This document shows positions 33,335-40,704 of a DNA stretch of 64,000 nt, piece by piece (position 1 is the first letter of the stretch; every line of letters starts with the position of its first letter). Below the pieces are notes generated by a model that saw nothing but the letters and a program-made list of their open reading frames with translations, was not told the DNA's origin and did not search any database. This DNA is from Kitasatospora cinereorecta (lineage in GTDB: Bacteria > Actinomycetota > Actinomycetes > Streptomycetales > Streptomycetaceae): NCBI RefSeq assembly GCF_024172095.1, contig NZ_JAMZDX010000002.1, positions 1,240,001 through 1,304,000 on the forward strand, given 5' to 3'. The translations under genes were made by a program, and so were the position numbers.

Positions 33335-34615
33335 TCAGTTCAGCCAGCCGGCGACCTGCGCGCTCGCCGCGCTGTCCCAGCCGAGTTCCAGGTGGTTGGC
33401 GAGAGCGATCAGCGCGGTGCCGCCGACGGTGGCGAAGCCGCCGGTGTCCAGTGCGCTCGCCACGAAGACGACTCCGTCACTGGGGCCGCGGTTCTCGTTG
33501 AAGATGCCGACGATGTCGGGCGTGCCGCCGGCCAGCAGGTAGGCCGTCACCGAGGCGGGCACGCCGGCCTGGTGCAGCGGGGCGATCAGCGAGCCGGCGT
33601 TGATCGCGACCTGGATGCCGCCGCCGTCGGTGTAGAAGCCCTGTCCGCCGTAGTACGTCGTGTACCAGTCCTGCTGGCTCTGGTCGACGCTGAAGACCGA
33701 GTCCCAGCGGGCCAGCATCTGCCGTTGCCCGGGGTAGTCGTCGTAGCCCCCGGTGGGGGTGAAGGAGAACTCCGGGTGCGCGGTCCAGGTGCCGTAGCAG
33801 GTCATGCGCAGGTGCGGGGAGGGGGCGTTGACCGCGCCGCCGCACTGCGGCCAGATCGAGAAGTCGTGCGCCCATCCGTGGGCGTAGGGGTAGTCGTAGC
33901 CGCCGTTCGGGCCGCCGAGGGTGATCAGCTTGCGGACGTCGCCCGCGTACGGGCGGCCCCAGGCGGGCTTGACCGAGGACACGTAGGCCCGCGTGGACAT
34001 CTCGCCCTTGCTCCAGCCCACCAGGTCCACCTGCGGGACGCCGAGCTTGGCACGGATCAGCGCGACGGCGTCGCCGACCTCCTGGGCCTGCATCAGGTTG
34101 TCGCCCTGCTTGTGCGCGAAGCCGATCGCGAACACCCGGTAGCCCCGCCCGGCCAGGTACTGCATCAGCCCGGTGTTCGGGCAGGAGGCGGCGCCACAGC
34201 CGTAGCCGCCGGACTCGCCGGGATTGGCCCAGGCCCGGTCCGGGTTGTCGTTGGCGCCGTGCACCAGCAGGACCGGGACCTGGTGTGCGCCGGTGTTCCA
34301 GCCCGGGGCCGAGTAGAGCAGGAAGCGGCCGGAGAACGGCTGCTTGACGCCGCCGAAGAAGGTGAGCCGCTGGCCGTCCTGGTCGCCGCGGCCGTCCGGC
34401 GGGTACTGCTCCTGGTGGAAGCCGGGAGTGGTGTCGAGGTACCGCTCGACGTGGTCCCAACCGTTGGCCACGCTGCTGTAGGTCGCCTCCAGGGTCAGCC
34501 GGGAGGGCACCGCCGCCGAAGCCGGCCCCGACGGGAGGACCGCACCGATCAGTGCCAGCAGGCCCGCGAGCAGCCGGCCCAGACCTCTCCGCACCCCGTA
34601 TCCGTTTCTCCGCAT
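33335..34615 (-). CDS. Secreted lipase/esterase of the alpha/beta-hydrolase fold
   Basis: The 426-residue protein has a signal peptide (basic MRRNGYGVRRGLGR, then a hydrophobic LLAGLLALIGAVL, cut near ASA-AVPS). The mature part contains PVLLVHGANDNPDRAW (oxyanion region), the nucleophile elbow VDLVGWSKGEMSTRAYV and a late ALANHLELGWDS that could supply the His. The pattern resembles streptomycete extracellular lipases and poly-ester hydrolases with several cysteine pairs. It precedes the cytoplasmic hydrolase by 11 bp. Confidence 0.82.
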   Translation of the reverse strand: MRRNGYGVRRGLGRLLAGLLALIGAVLPSGPASAAVPSRLTLEATYSSVANGWDHVERYLDTTPGFHQEQYPPDGRGDQDGQRLTFFGGVKQPFSGRFLLYSAPGWNTGAHQVPVLLVHGANDNPDRAWANPGESGGYGCGAASCPNTGLMQYLAGRGYRVFAIGFAHKQGDNLMQAQEVGDAVALIRAKLGVPQVDLVGWSKGEMSTRAYVSSVKPAWGRPYAGDVRKLITLGGPNGGYDYPYAHGWAHDFSIWPQCGGAVNAPSPHLRMTCYGTWTAHPEFSFTPTGGYDDYPGQRQMLARWDSVFSVDQSQQDWYTTYYGGQGFYTDGGGIQVAINAGSLIAPLHQAGVPASVTAYLLAGGTPDIVGIFNENRGPSDGVVFVASALDTGGFATVGGTALIALANHLELGWDSAASAQVAGWLN

Positions 34616-34786
34616 ATCGCGCCCACCCCTTCACCCCGCGAGTCAGTGCGCGACACGCTACGGAGGCCGGAGGGTCCTCCCCATGGCGGCGGCGCACACC
34701 TCGGTCGACCCGGTGTGGACGCGGGCCACGTGGCCAGGACGCCGACGGTTGCCACCGAACGGAGCACCCGTACGAGAGCGGGCGCG

Positions 34787-34816
34787 CGAAGGGCCCGCGT
34801 CGCCGCGGGCCCTTCG
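34787..34816 (-). terminator. Stem-loop terminator of the M4 protease gene
   Basis: Perfect 13-bp arms CGAAGGGCCCGCG (34787-34799) and its complement (34804-34816) around a 4-nt loop lie 17 bp after the protease stop codon. The rest of the 34616-34832 gap upstream of the lipase shows nothing coding. Confidence 0.8.
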
Positions 34817-34832
34817 TGGTGCCGGGTGCTGG

Positions 34833-37106
34833 TCAGAAGGTCAGCTTCCAGCTGTCGATGTAGCCGGCCAGCTCGGCGTACATGTCCTGGACCTTGAGCC
34901 GCCAGGTGCCGTTGGCGGGCTCGCTGGAGGCGTTGACCTTGTAGGTGGCGATGACGTCGTAGCCTCCGTCGCCCGGGCTGCGCTCCTTGAGTCGGTAGGC
35001 GGTGCCGTCGGGGGCCACGAGGTCGACGACGACGTCACCGCGCCAGGGGTGCTTGATGTCGACGTCCACCGTGAGGGTGCTGGGCGCGTTGCCGGTGCGC
35101 CCGCTGACGACGATGTCGGAGTAGACGGCCGGGCCCTCGTCGGGGATCGGGACGTCGGTGGTGTTCTCGAAGGTGGTGAGCACGGACACCGCCTTCCAGG
35201 TGAACGTCGCTGTCGAGGCGGCGCCGGTGCTGTCGGTGGCCTTGACCGTGACGCTGCTGGTGCCGAGCTTGGTGGGGGTGCCGGAGATCAGGCCGGTGGA
35301 GGCGTTGATCGACAGGCCGGCCGGCAGGCCGGTGGCCGCGTACGACAGGGCGCCCGGGTTGGTGCTGCTGGCCTGGATCTGGAGGCTCGCCGCCTGGTTG
35401 ACCACGCTTTCCTGGGTACCCGGGTCGGCCACCGAGACGCCCAGGGCCATCCGGCTGCCGACCGCGACGCCGGCCCAGGCGTTGGCGGTGTTGACGTACG
35501 TGACGCTGTTCAGGCCGTACAGGTCGGCCGCGGCCTTGAGGGTGGCGGTGCGGGCGCCGGCGTAGTCGGTGGTGGAGGTCATGTACGTGGTCAGCGCGCG
35601 GTACCAGATGTTCGCGGCGGCGTCCCGGCCGATCGGGGTGACGGGCCGGTTGTCGGCGGTCGGGCTGTCGTAGGTCACCCCGTTGACCACCTTGTGGCCG
35701 CTGCCCTCGGAGGCCAGGTAGAACCAGTGATTGGCCGGGCCGGAGGAGTAGTGGACGTCGATGTCGCCGAGGCCGATGTGCCAGTAGTCCTTGGAGTAGC
35801 CGTCCTTGGAGGGCTTGTCCATGTAGCGCAGCGGCTCGCCGTTGCCGTAGACGTTGATCTTCTCGCCGATCAGGTAGTCGCCGGGGTCGGCGGCCGAGTT
35901 GACGTTGAACTCCACCGCGGTGGCCATGATGTCGGAGGTGGCCTCGTTGAGCCCGCCGGACTCGCCGCTGTAGTTCAGCTTGGCGGTGGCGGCGGTGACG
36001 CCGTGGGTCATCTCGTGGGCGGCGACGTCCAGCGAGGTCAGCGGGTTGGCGTTGTTGTCGCCGTCGCCGTAGGTCATGCAGAAGCAGTCGTCGTCCCAGA
36101 ACGCGTTGACGTACCCGTCGCCGTAGTGCACGCGGCTGGACGAGCCCTTGCCGTCGTCGTTGATGCCGGTGCGTCCGTGGACGTTCTTGTAGTAGTCCCA
36201 GGTCGCCTGGGCGCCGAAGGCGACGTCCACGGCGGCGGTCTGACGGTTGCTCTGCTTGCCGTTGCCCCACACGTCGTTCGCGTTGGTGAACAGCGTGCCG
36301 GTGCCGTCCTCCGCGCCCTTCAGGTCGTACGTCCTGTGGTTGCCCCGGGCGCCGTCGGTCATGGTCCAGCCCGAGCCGGACTTGGTGGTGCCGATGGTCA
36401 CCTTGCCGTTGTACTGGCCGGTGCCGGAACCGGTCTCGATGGCCTGGTACTCGAAGAGCTTCGCGCCGGTGGTGGCGTCGGTGATGACGTGCAGCGCGTT
36501 GGGGGTGCCGTCGGGCTGGAGGCCGCCGACCACGGTCTCCCAGGCCAGCACCGGGGTTCCGCTCGCCGTCCAGACGACGGACCGCACCGAGTCGGCCTTC
36601 GCCTGCTTGGCGCCGGCCGCCTCGGCCCGGCCGACGGCCAGGCCCTTGGCGGAGTCGGCGCTGTGGGCCGGGGTGGTGGACGCCACCGCCACCGAGCCCC
36701 TGGCGGCCTTGTCGACGCCCTTGATCGAGCCGTCGGGGGCGGTGTGCACGACCAGGTCGCCGCCGAGCACGGGCAGGCCGGCGAAGGTCCGCTCGTAGCG
36801 GGTGTGGACCGTGCCGTCGGCGTCCTTGAGCACCGAGCGCGGCTGCAGCTTCTCCTGCGCATCCAGGTGCAGCGCGGCCGCCGTACGCGCGACGTTGGCC
36901 TCGGCGGCCTTCAGCAGCACGGACCGCTCGCCCGGGCCGAGCGGCGCGGCGAGCGCGCCGGCCAGCGGCTTCGCGGAGACCGCCAGGGTCTGGGCGGAAC
37001 GGCCGGACTCGGCGCTCGCCGCGCCGGCGGGGAGGGTCGCGGTGACCAGCGCGGCGCCGACGATCCAGGCGCTCACGGCCGCGACCTTGCGGGGGGAACG
37101 TAACAA
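34833..37106 (-). CDS. Secreted M4 (thermolysin-like) metalloprotease with P-domain
   Basis: The 757-residue preproprotein has a signal peptide, an FTP/PepSY propeptide (about 40-220) and the M4 catalytic domain with zinc motif DVAAHEMTHGV and third ligand GGLNEATSDIMA. The C-terminal M4 helical part carries the His of DIDVHYSSGPANHWFYLA. An Ig-like putative domain follows (LPAGLSINASTGLISGTPTK), and the last 120 residues form a kexin-type P-domain (IKHPWRGDVVVDLVAPDGTA). TTG 37106 follows AAGGAG. It is an extracellular neutral protease, monocistronic, with its own terminator. Confidence 0.95.
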   Translation of the reverse strand: MLRSPRKVAAVSAWIVGAALVTATLPAGAASAESGRSAQTLAVSAKPLAGALAAPLGPGERSVLLKAAEANVARTAAALHLDAQEKLQPRSVLKDADGTVHTRYERTFAGLPVLGGDLVVHTAPDGSIKGVDKAARGSVAVASTTPAHSADSAKGLAVGRAEAAGAKQAKADSVRSVVWTASGTPVLAWETVVGGLQPDGTPNALHVITDATTGAKLFEYQAIETGSGTGQYNGKVTIGTTKSGSGWTMTDGARGNHRTYDLKGAEDGTGTLFTNANDVWGNGKQSNRQTAAVDVAFGAQATWDYYKNVHGRTGINDDGKGSSSRVHYGDGYVNAFWDDDCFCMTYGDGDNNANPLTSLDVAAHEMTHGVTAATAKLNYSGESGGLNEATSDIMATAVEFNVNSAADPGDYLIGEKINVYGNGEPLRYMDKPSKDGYSKDYWHIGLGDIDVHYSSGPANHWFYLASEGSGHKVVNGVTYDSPTADNRPVTPIGRDAAANIWYRALTTYMTSTTDYAGARTATLKAAADLYGLNSVTYVNTANAWAGVAVGSRMALGVSVADPGTQESVVNQAASLQIQASSTNPGALSYAATGLPAGLSINASTGLISGTPTKLGTSSVTVKATDSTGAASTATFTWKAVSVLTTFENTTDVPIPDEGPAVYSDIVVSGRTGNAPSTLTVDVDIKHPWRGDVVVDLVAPDGTAYRLKERSPGDGGYDVIATYKVNASSEPANGTWRLKVQDMYAELAGYIDSWKLTF

Positions 37107-37665
37107 CGGAACTCCTTCTGCGACGGCCCGGGGGTTGGGGCCGGTGACGGCCGGACGGCTCGGTTGCCGCCCGGACGGGGCTGGAGGTGCGTTGGTGCGT
37201 TGTGGCGCGGGGTTGGTGAGGGCATGTCATCCCCCACCGCCGGCGGCATCCTTGCCGAGGAATCGTCAGGGTTGCCATCCGTAACCCCGTTTCTACGGGT
37301 ACGTACAGATGGCGGCAGCACCCCTGGGTGACGGATCCCGCCGAGGTCGGCGCGCCTCGGGACACCGGCCGCCGGGCCGATCGGCACAGATCCGGCGTGC
37401 CGGTTCGCAGTGGCACGTGGAACGTTCGGGCCGGCGGTCTACGACTCGGGCTCCGCCGTTGGAGCGGAAGGCCGGCAGCGCTCGGGTCGGGCTGATCGGG
37501 GTCGTGATCGGACACAGGTCGGGCGGAACCCGAATCCGTGGCGCCGAGGCTGCCTTCGAGTGGTTCTGTTGGCCCACCCGGGTGGGGAGGCCGGGCCCTC
37601 CGTGAGACAGCGTTCCAGCTGGTGATGCTCAGGTCTCCAACACCGACAGATCAGGAGTTTTTCTC
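37107..37665. other. Non-coding stretch upstream of the M4 protease and small peptide genes
   Basis: These 559 bp between two divergent genes have no frame with convincing protein features. An imperfect dyad around 37280-37302 (ACCCCGT and ACGGGT arms, 4-nt loop) could be a regulatory site or small hairpin. The promoters of the protease and of the peptide gene should be here. I see nothing else. Confidence 0.4.
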
Positions 37666-37743
37666 ATGGACGCGCTCAGCGGCCTGCTCGGCAACTTCAG
37701 TGGCCTTCTCGGAGGCCTTCTCGGCGGCCTCGGACTCGGCTGA
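37666..37743 (+). CDS. 25-residue Leu/Gly-rich hydrophobic peptide
   Basis: ATG 37666 is preceded by AGGAG with an ideal 8-nt spacing and opens a 25-codon frame ending at TGA 37743. The peptide starts MDALSGLLGNFSGLLGG and ends GLGLG. It is made almost only of Leu, Gly, Ser and Ala with a repeated GLLGG unit, so it should insert into or lie on membranes. The repeat and the good ribosome site argue for a real gene. I do not recognise it. A small membrane-active or signalling peptide, or a leader of the broken LuxR gene that follows, are possible. Confidence 0.45.
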   Translation: MDALSGLLGNFSGLLGGLLGGLGLG

Positions 37744-38259
37744 ACCAGGAGCCCCCGTGGTGGAGGGGCCGCCTCCTTCCGACGGCCCCTTCCACAGGCG
37801 AGCGCCACGTCCCGCGCCGCCGGCCACTTCGCCGCCGCCCAGCACCTCTGGCAGGACATCGGCCGCCCCTACGAGACCGCCCTGGCCGCCGAACACCGCG
37901 CACGGGCCTGCGCCGAGACCGACCCGGCCGAAGCCGCCCAACCGCTCGCGCAGGCCACGGCCGCCTTCACCGCGCTCGGAGCCGCCGCCGACCTCGCCCG
38001 CGCCGACCACCTCGCCCGGCACCTCGGACTGACCAGACCCGAATCCGTCGGACGGCGCGGCTACGGAAGCCGGCTCTCCCCCCGCGAGCGACAGGTCGCC
38101 GAACTCCTCGCCACGAACGCCACCAACCAGCAGATCGCCGAAGCCCTCTTCCTGTCCCCGCGGACGGTGGAGCAGCACGTCGCCAACGCCCTGCGCAAGC
38201 TCGGGACCACGCGAAAGAACGTCGGCGCGAAGCTCTCCGAGGACGAGGCGGCCGACTGA
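37744..38259 (+). pseudogene. 5'-truncated LuxR-family regulator (C-terminal remnant)
   Basis: The frame ending at 38259 encodes, from about 37850, the end of a tetratricopeptide-like region of LAL/MalT-type regulators (DIGRPYETALAAEHRARACA, FTALGAAADLARADHLARHLG). A full LuxR helix-turn-helix follows (LSPRERQVAELLATNATNQQ and AEALFLSPRTVEQHVANALR). There is no start codon with a ribosome site after the in-frame TGA at 37741-37743, and the ATPase and sensor parts are missing. It is probably dead. It lies next to the glycosyltransferase end of the lipid locus, convergent with it. Confidence 0.6.
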
Positions 38260-38327
38260 CGGTGAGAGCCAGGGGCCGGGGATCCGCAGTGCGGGCCCGG
38301 CCCCCGGTACCGCGGGGTGCGGCTCGG

Positions 38328-39542
38328 TCAGCGGGATTCCTGCGCGTGTTCGGGTGCGGACGCGGTGGGCGGATGGTCGGTGGCGGCCAGGGCCTCGAGG
38401 TGGTCGGCGGCGCGGGAGGCGCCGCCCGCGGCCCGGAAGGAGTCGGCGATCCGGCGGGCGGCGTCCTGGTGGGTGGGATCGTCGAGCACCGCGTCCACCG
38501 CCCGGCCGAGGCGGTCCGCGTCGGTGCGGCCGAACCGGATCCGGACACCGGCGCCGGAGGTGGCCACCTGCTGGGCCACCACCGGCTGGTCGTCGCGGAT
38601 CGGGGCGACCACCAGCGGCACGCCGTGCCAGAGTGCCTCGCAGACCGTGTTGTGGCCGGCGTGACAGACCACGGCGTCGGTGCCCGGCAGCAGGCTGAGC
38701 TGGGGGACGGCGGGCAGGGCGAGGACATCGCGGTTGGGCGGAAGGTCGGCCAGCACGCCTGCCGGGTCCACGATCACCGCCTGCAAGCGGTCGGAGCGGG
38801 CCTGGAGGGCCTGCTGGCAGACGGTCAGGAAGGCCGCGCCGGCGTCGGTGTTGGCCGTGCCGAGCGTGACCAGGACGGTGGCGCGGGCCGGGTCGAGCCA
38901 CTGCCACGGGAACGCGGCAGACGTCGGCCGGGCCGCCAGCGACGGGCCGACGAAGCGCACCCGGCCGGTTCCGGCGCCGGTCGGCTCACCGGCCAGCTCC
39001 GCCGTGGTGAACGCGAGCGCCAGGTGCGGGGAGAACCGCGGGTCCGTGTCGGCTGCCGGGTCGCCGAACCGCCCGCGCAGCCCGTCGAGCAGCTCGCGGA
39101 CCCACGCCTCGACCAGCGGCATGCCGTCGAGCGCTCCGGTGAACTCGGCCGAGGTGGTCGCGGAGGTGGCCCACGGCAGACCGAGCCGCTCCGCGACAAG
39201 GGCACCTGCCACCGCCTGCTGGTCCACCACCAGGACGTCGGGACGGAAGCGGCGGCAGGCCGCCTCGATGTCGGGTGCCATCGCCTCGGCGAGCGGGATC
39301 AGGAACTCCTGCCAGAGGAACTTCAACGCGGCCGGCCCGCGCAGCTCCGGCGGGCGGTGGGGGGCCAGGGGCGGAATGGCGCACGGGAACACCTCGGTGT
39401 CCTCGCCGGCCAACTGCCCCACCAGCTCGGGCAGTCCGGCCCAGGCGACGGTGTGCCCGCGGGCCGTGAGTTCGGCGGCGACGCCGACGAGCGGGTTCAC
39501 GTGCCCGACCAGCGGCGGAACGACGAGGAGGAGACGGCTCAC
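38328..39542 (-). CDS. GT1-family (MGT/UGT type) glycosyltransferase
   Basis: The 404-residue GT-B protein has an acceptor-binding N-domain (MSRLLLVVPPLVGHVNPLVG, with the catalytic His in VGHVN). The nucleotide-sugar C-domain has VLVTLGTANTDAG and the family motif VVCHAGHNTVCEALWHGVPL followed by the DQ pair in IRDDQPVVAQ. Such enzymes glycosylate macrolides, carotenoids and lipids. Its GTG start overlaps the stop of the hydrolase gene, making it the last gene of the megasynthase operon. It is thus the likely tailoring enzyme that adds a sugar to the lipid product. Confidence 0.88.
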   Translation of the reverse strand: MSRLLLVVPPLVGHVNPLVGVAAELTARGHTVAWAGLPELVGQLAGEDTEVFPCAIPPLAPHRPPELRGPAALKFLWQEFLIPLAEAMAPDIEAACRRFRPDVLVVDQQAVAGALVAERLGLPWATSATTSAEFTGALDGMPLVEAWVRELLDGLRGRFGDPAADTDPRFSPHLALAFTTAELAGEPTGAGTGRVRFVGPSLAARPTSAAFPWQWLDPARATVLVTLGTANTDAGAAFLTVCQQALQARSDRLQAVIVDPAGVLADLPPNRDVLALPAVPQLSLLPGTDAVVCHAGHNTVCEALWHGVPLVVAPIRDDQPVVAQQVATSGAGVRIRFGRTDADRLGRAVDAVLDDPTHQDAARRIADSFRAAGGASRAADHLEALAATDHPPTASAPEHAQESR

Positions 39543-40375
39543 CTGAAACTCCGTTCCGCCGGCTCGGGAATCTCCGACCCGCGCAGCCCGACGCCCTGCT
39601 CGCGCAGCCAGTTCAAAGTCAATGTCCTGACCAGTGACGGAGCTTCGATGAGGACGGAGTGTTCCTGCCCGGCCGCGAACTCGCTCCGGCAGGCCGGCAG
39701 CAGGCCGTCCAGCCAGGACGCCTGCTCGGCCAGGTCCGACTCCGTGCCGTACACCGCGAGCACCGGGCAGCCGATCGCGCGTAGCTGCGACTCGGTCGGC
39801 AGCAGGCTCTCCGGGATGTCCCGGGCGAGCGAGGTGGCGGCCAGCAGCCGGCCCGCCGAGCGTGCCAACCTGGCCGTGTGCCGGCCGCGTTCGGCGGCGA
39901 CCCAGGCCAGCGAGGACTCCGCGGTGAGTTCGATGCGGGCCCGTCGCAGGATCCCGTCCAGCTTGGCGGCCCAGGCCGGTGAGGCGGGCTCGGACTCGAT
40001 CGCCAGGATGCTCGCGACCCGCTCCGGTCGGCGGACGGCCAGGCCGAACGCGACCGTGCCGCCGAACGAGTTGCCCACCAGGTGCACCGGCCCGGCGACC
40101 GCCAGCCGGTCGAGCAGCGAGTCGAGGTCGGCCACGAACCGCTCCACCTGGTAGCCGCTGGCCGGCCGTCCGGAGCGGCCGTGGCCGCGGTGGTCGTACA
40201 TCACCACGTCCAGGCCGGCGGCGGCGAGAGCGGGGGCCAGCGTGAAGTAGTAGCTGGCCAGGCTGTCGGTCAGCAGCCCGTGCACCAGGACCACGGTCCC
40301 GCAGGGCGGGCCGCCGTCGCTCGGGGCGAGCCGCTGCACGTGGCAGCGCAGTCCGTCGAGGTCGAGGAAGGCCAC
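39539..40375 (-). CDS. Alpha/beta hydrolase (possible thioesterase or lipid hydrolase)
   Basis: The 278-residue protein has VVLVHGLLTDSLASYY (oxyanion region), VMYDHRGHGRSG, the nucleophile elbow VGNSFGGTVAFGLA, the acid in AVYGTESDLAEQ and His in GQEHSVLIEAP. It starts at GTG 40375, two bases after the ACP stop, and overlaps the glycosyltransferase. In a lipid synthase operon lacking an integrated thioesterase it could release or edit acyl chains, but a hydrolase acting on another ester is equally consistent. Confidence 0.8.
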   Translation of the reverse strand: MAFLDLDGLRCHVQRLAPSDGGPPCGTVVLVHGLLTDSLASYYFTLAPALAAAGLDVVMYDHRGHGRSGRPASGYQVERFVADLDSLLDRLAVAGPVHLVGNSFGGTVAFGLAVRRPERVASILAIESEPASPAWAAKLDGILRRARIELTAESSLAWVAAERGRHTARLARSAGRLLAATSLARDIPESLLPTESQLRAIGCPVLAVYGTESDLAEQASWLDGLLPACRSEFAAGQEHSVLIEAPSLVRTLTLNWLREQGVGLRGSEIPEPAERSFR

Positions 40376-40377
40376 GG

Positions 40378-40704
40378 TCAGCCCCGCCCGTCTGTGTTCA
40401 GCCGCGCCACCACGTACTCGACCAGTCGGCCGACGGACAGTTCGATGATCTCGTCCAGTTCCATGCCCGCGATGAACTCGGCGAAGTTGACCCGGTCGCC
40501 CCAGCGTTCCTGGAGCCGGCCGGCCAGGGTGACCAGGTCGATGCTCTCCAGCTCCAGGTCCTCGGTGAACCGGGTCGCCATGGTGACCTCGGTGTCCTGC
40601 AGGCCGTACTCGTCCAGGACGGCGGCCAGCATGGCGGTGATCTCACCGAGGACCCACTCGGCGGTGGGCGGGGTGCGGTCCACGGTCTGCTCGCTGACGG
40701 TCAC
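40378..40704 (-). CDS. Discrete acyl carrier protein
   Basis: This 108-residue acidic protein has the carrier fold with LELESIDLVTLAGRLQERWG, where the Ser of ESID is the phosphopantetheine site, and the helix DEIIELSVGRLVEYVV. The motif ESID rather than DSL(I) is typical of secondary-lipid and acyl-CoA-loading carriers. GTG 40704 overlaps the stop of the KS-AT-DH-PPTase gene (GTGA). It may carry the starter or the finished acyl chain to the divergent oxoamine-synthase protein. Confidence 0.88.
   Translation of the reverse strand: MTVSEQTVDRTPPTAEWVLGEITAMLAAVLDEYGLQDTEVTMATRFTEDLELESIDLVTLAGRLQERWGDRVNFAEFIAGMELDEIIELSVGRLVEYVVARLNTDGRG

Noticed and set aside
34616..34832. Possible small gene between the protease and lipase genes
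   Set aside because: Only the stem-loop is structured; no frame has a start with a ribosome site.
37309..37625. Short open frames upstream of the small peptide
   Set aside because: Arg- and Gly-rich, no ribosome site, overlapping each other in different frames and no family resemblance.
37751..37778. Hairpin GGAGG-GGCCG-CCTCC after the small peptide as a terminator
   Set aside because: The stem is only five base pairs and sits in GC-rich sequence where such matches are frequent; not reported as a feature.
38328..39542. Glycosyltransferase as a macrolide self-resistance enzyme unrelated to the lipid locus
   Set aside because: It resembles that group in fold, but its start overlaps the hydrolase gene of the megasynthase operon, so a tailoring role in the same pathway is more economical.
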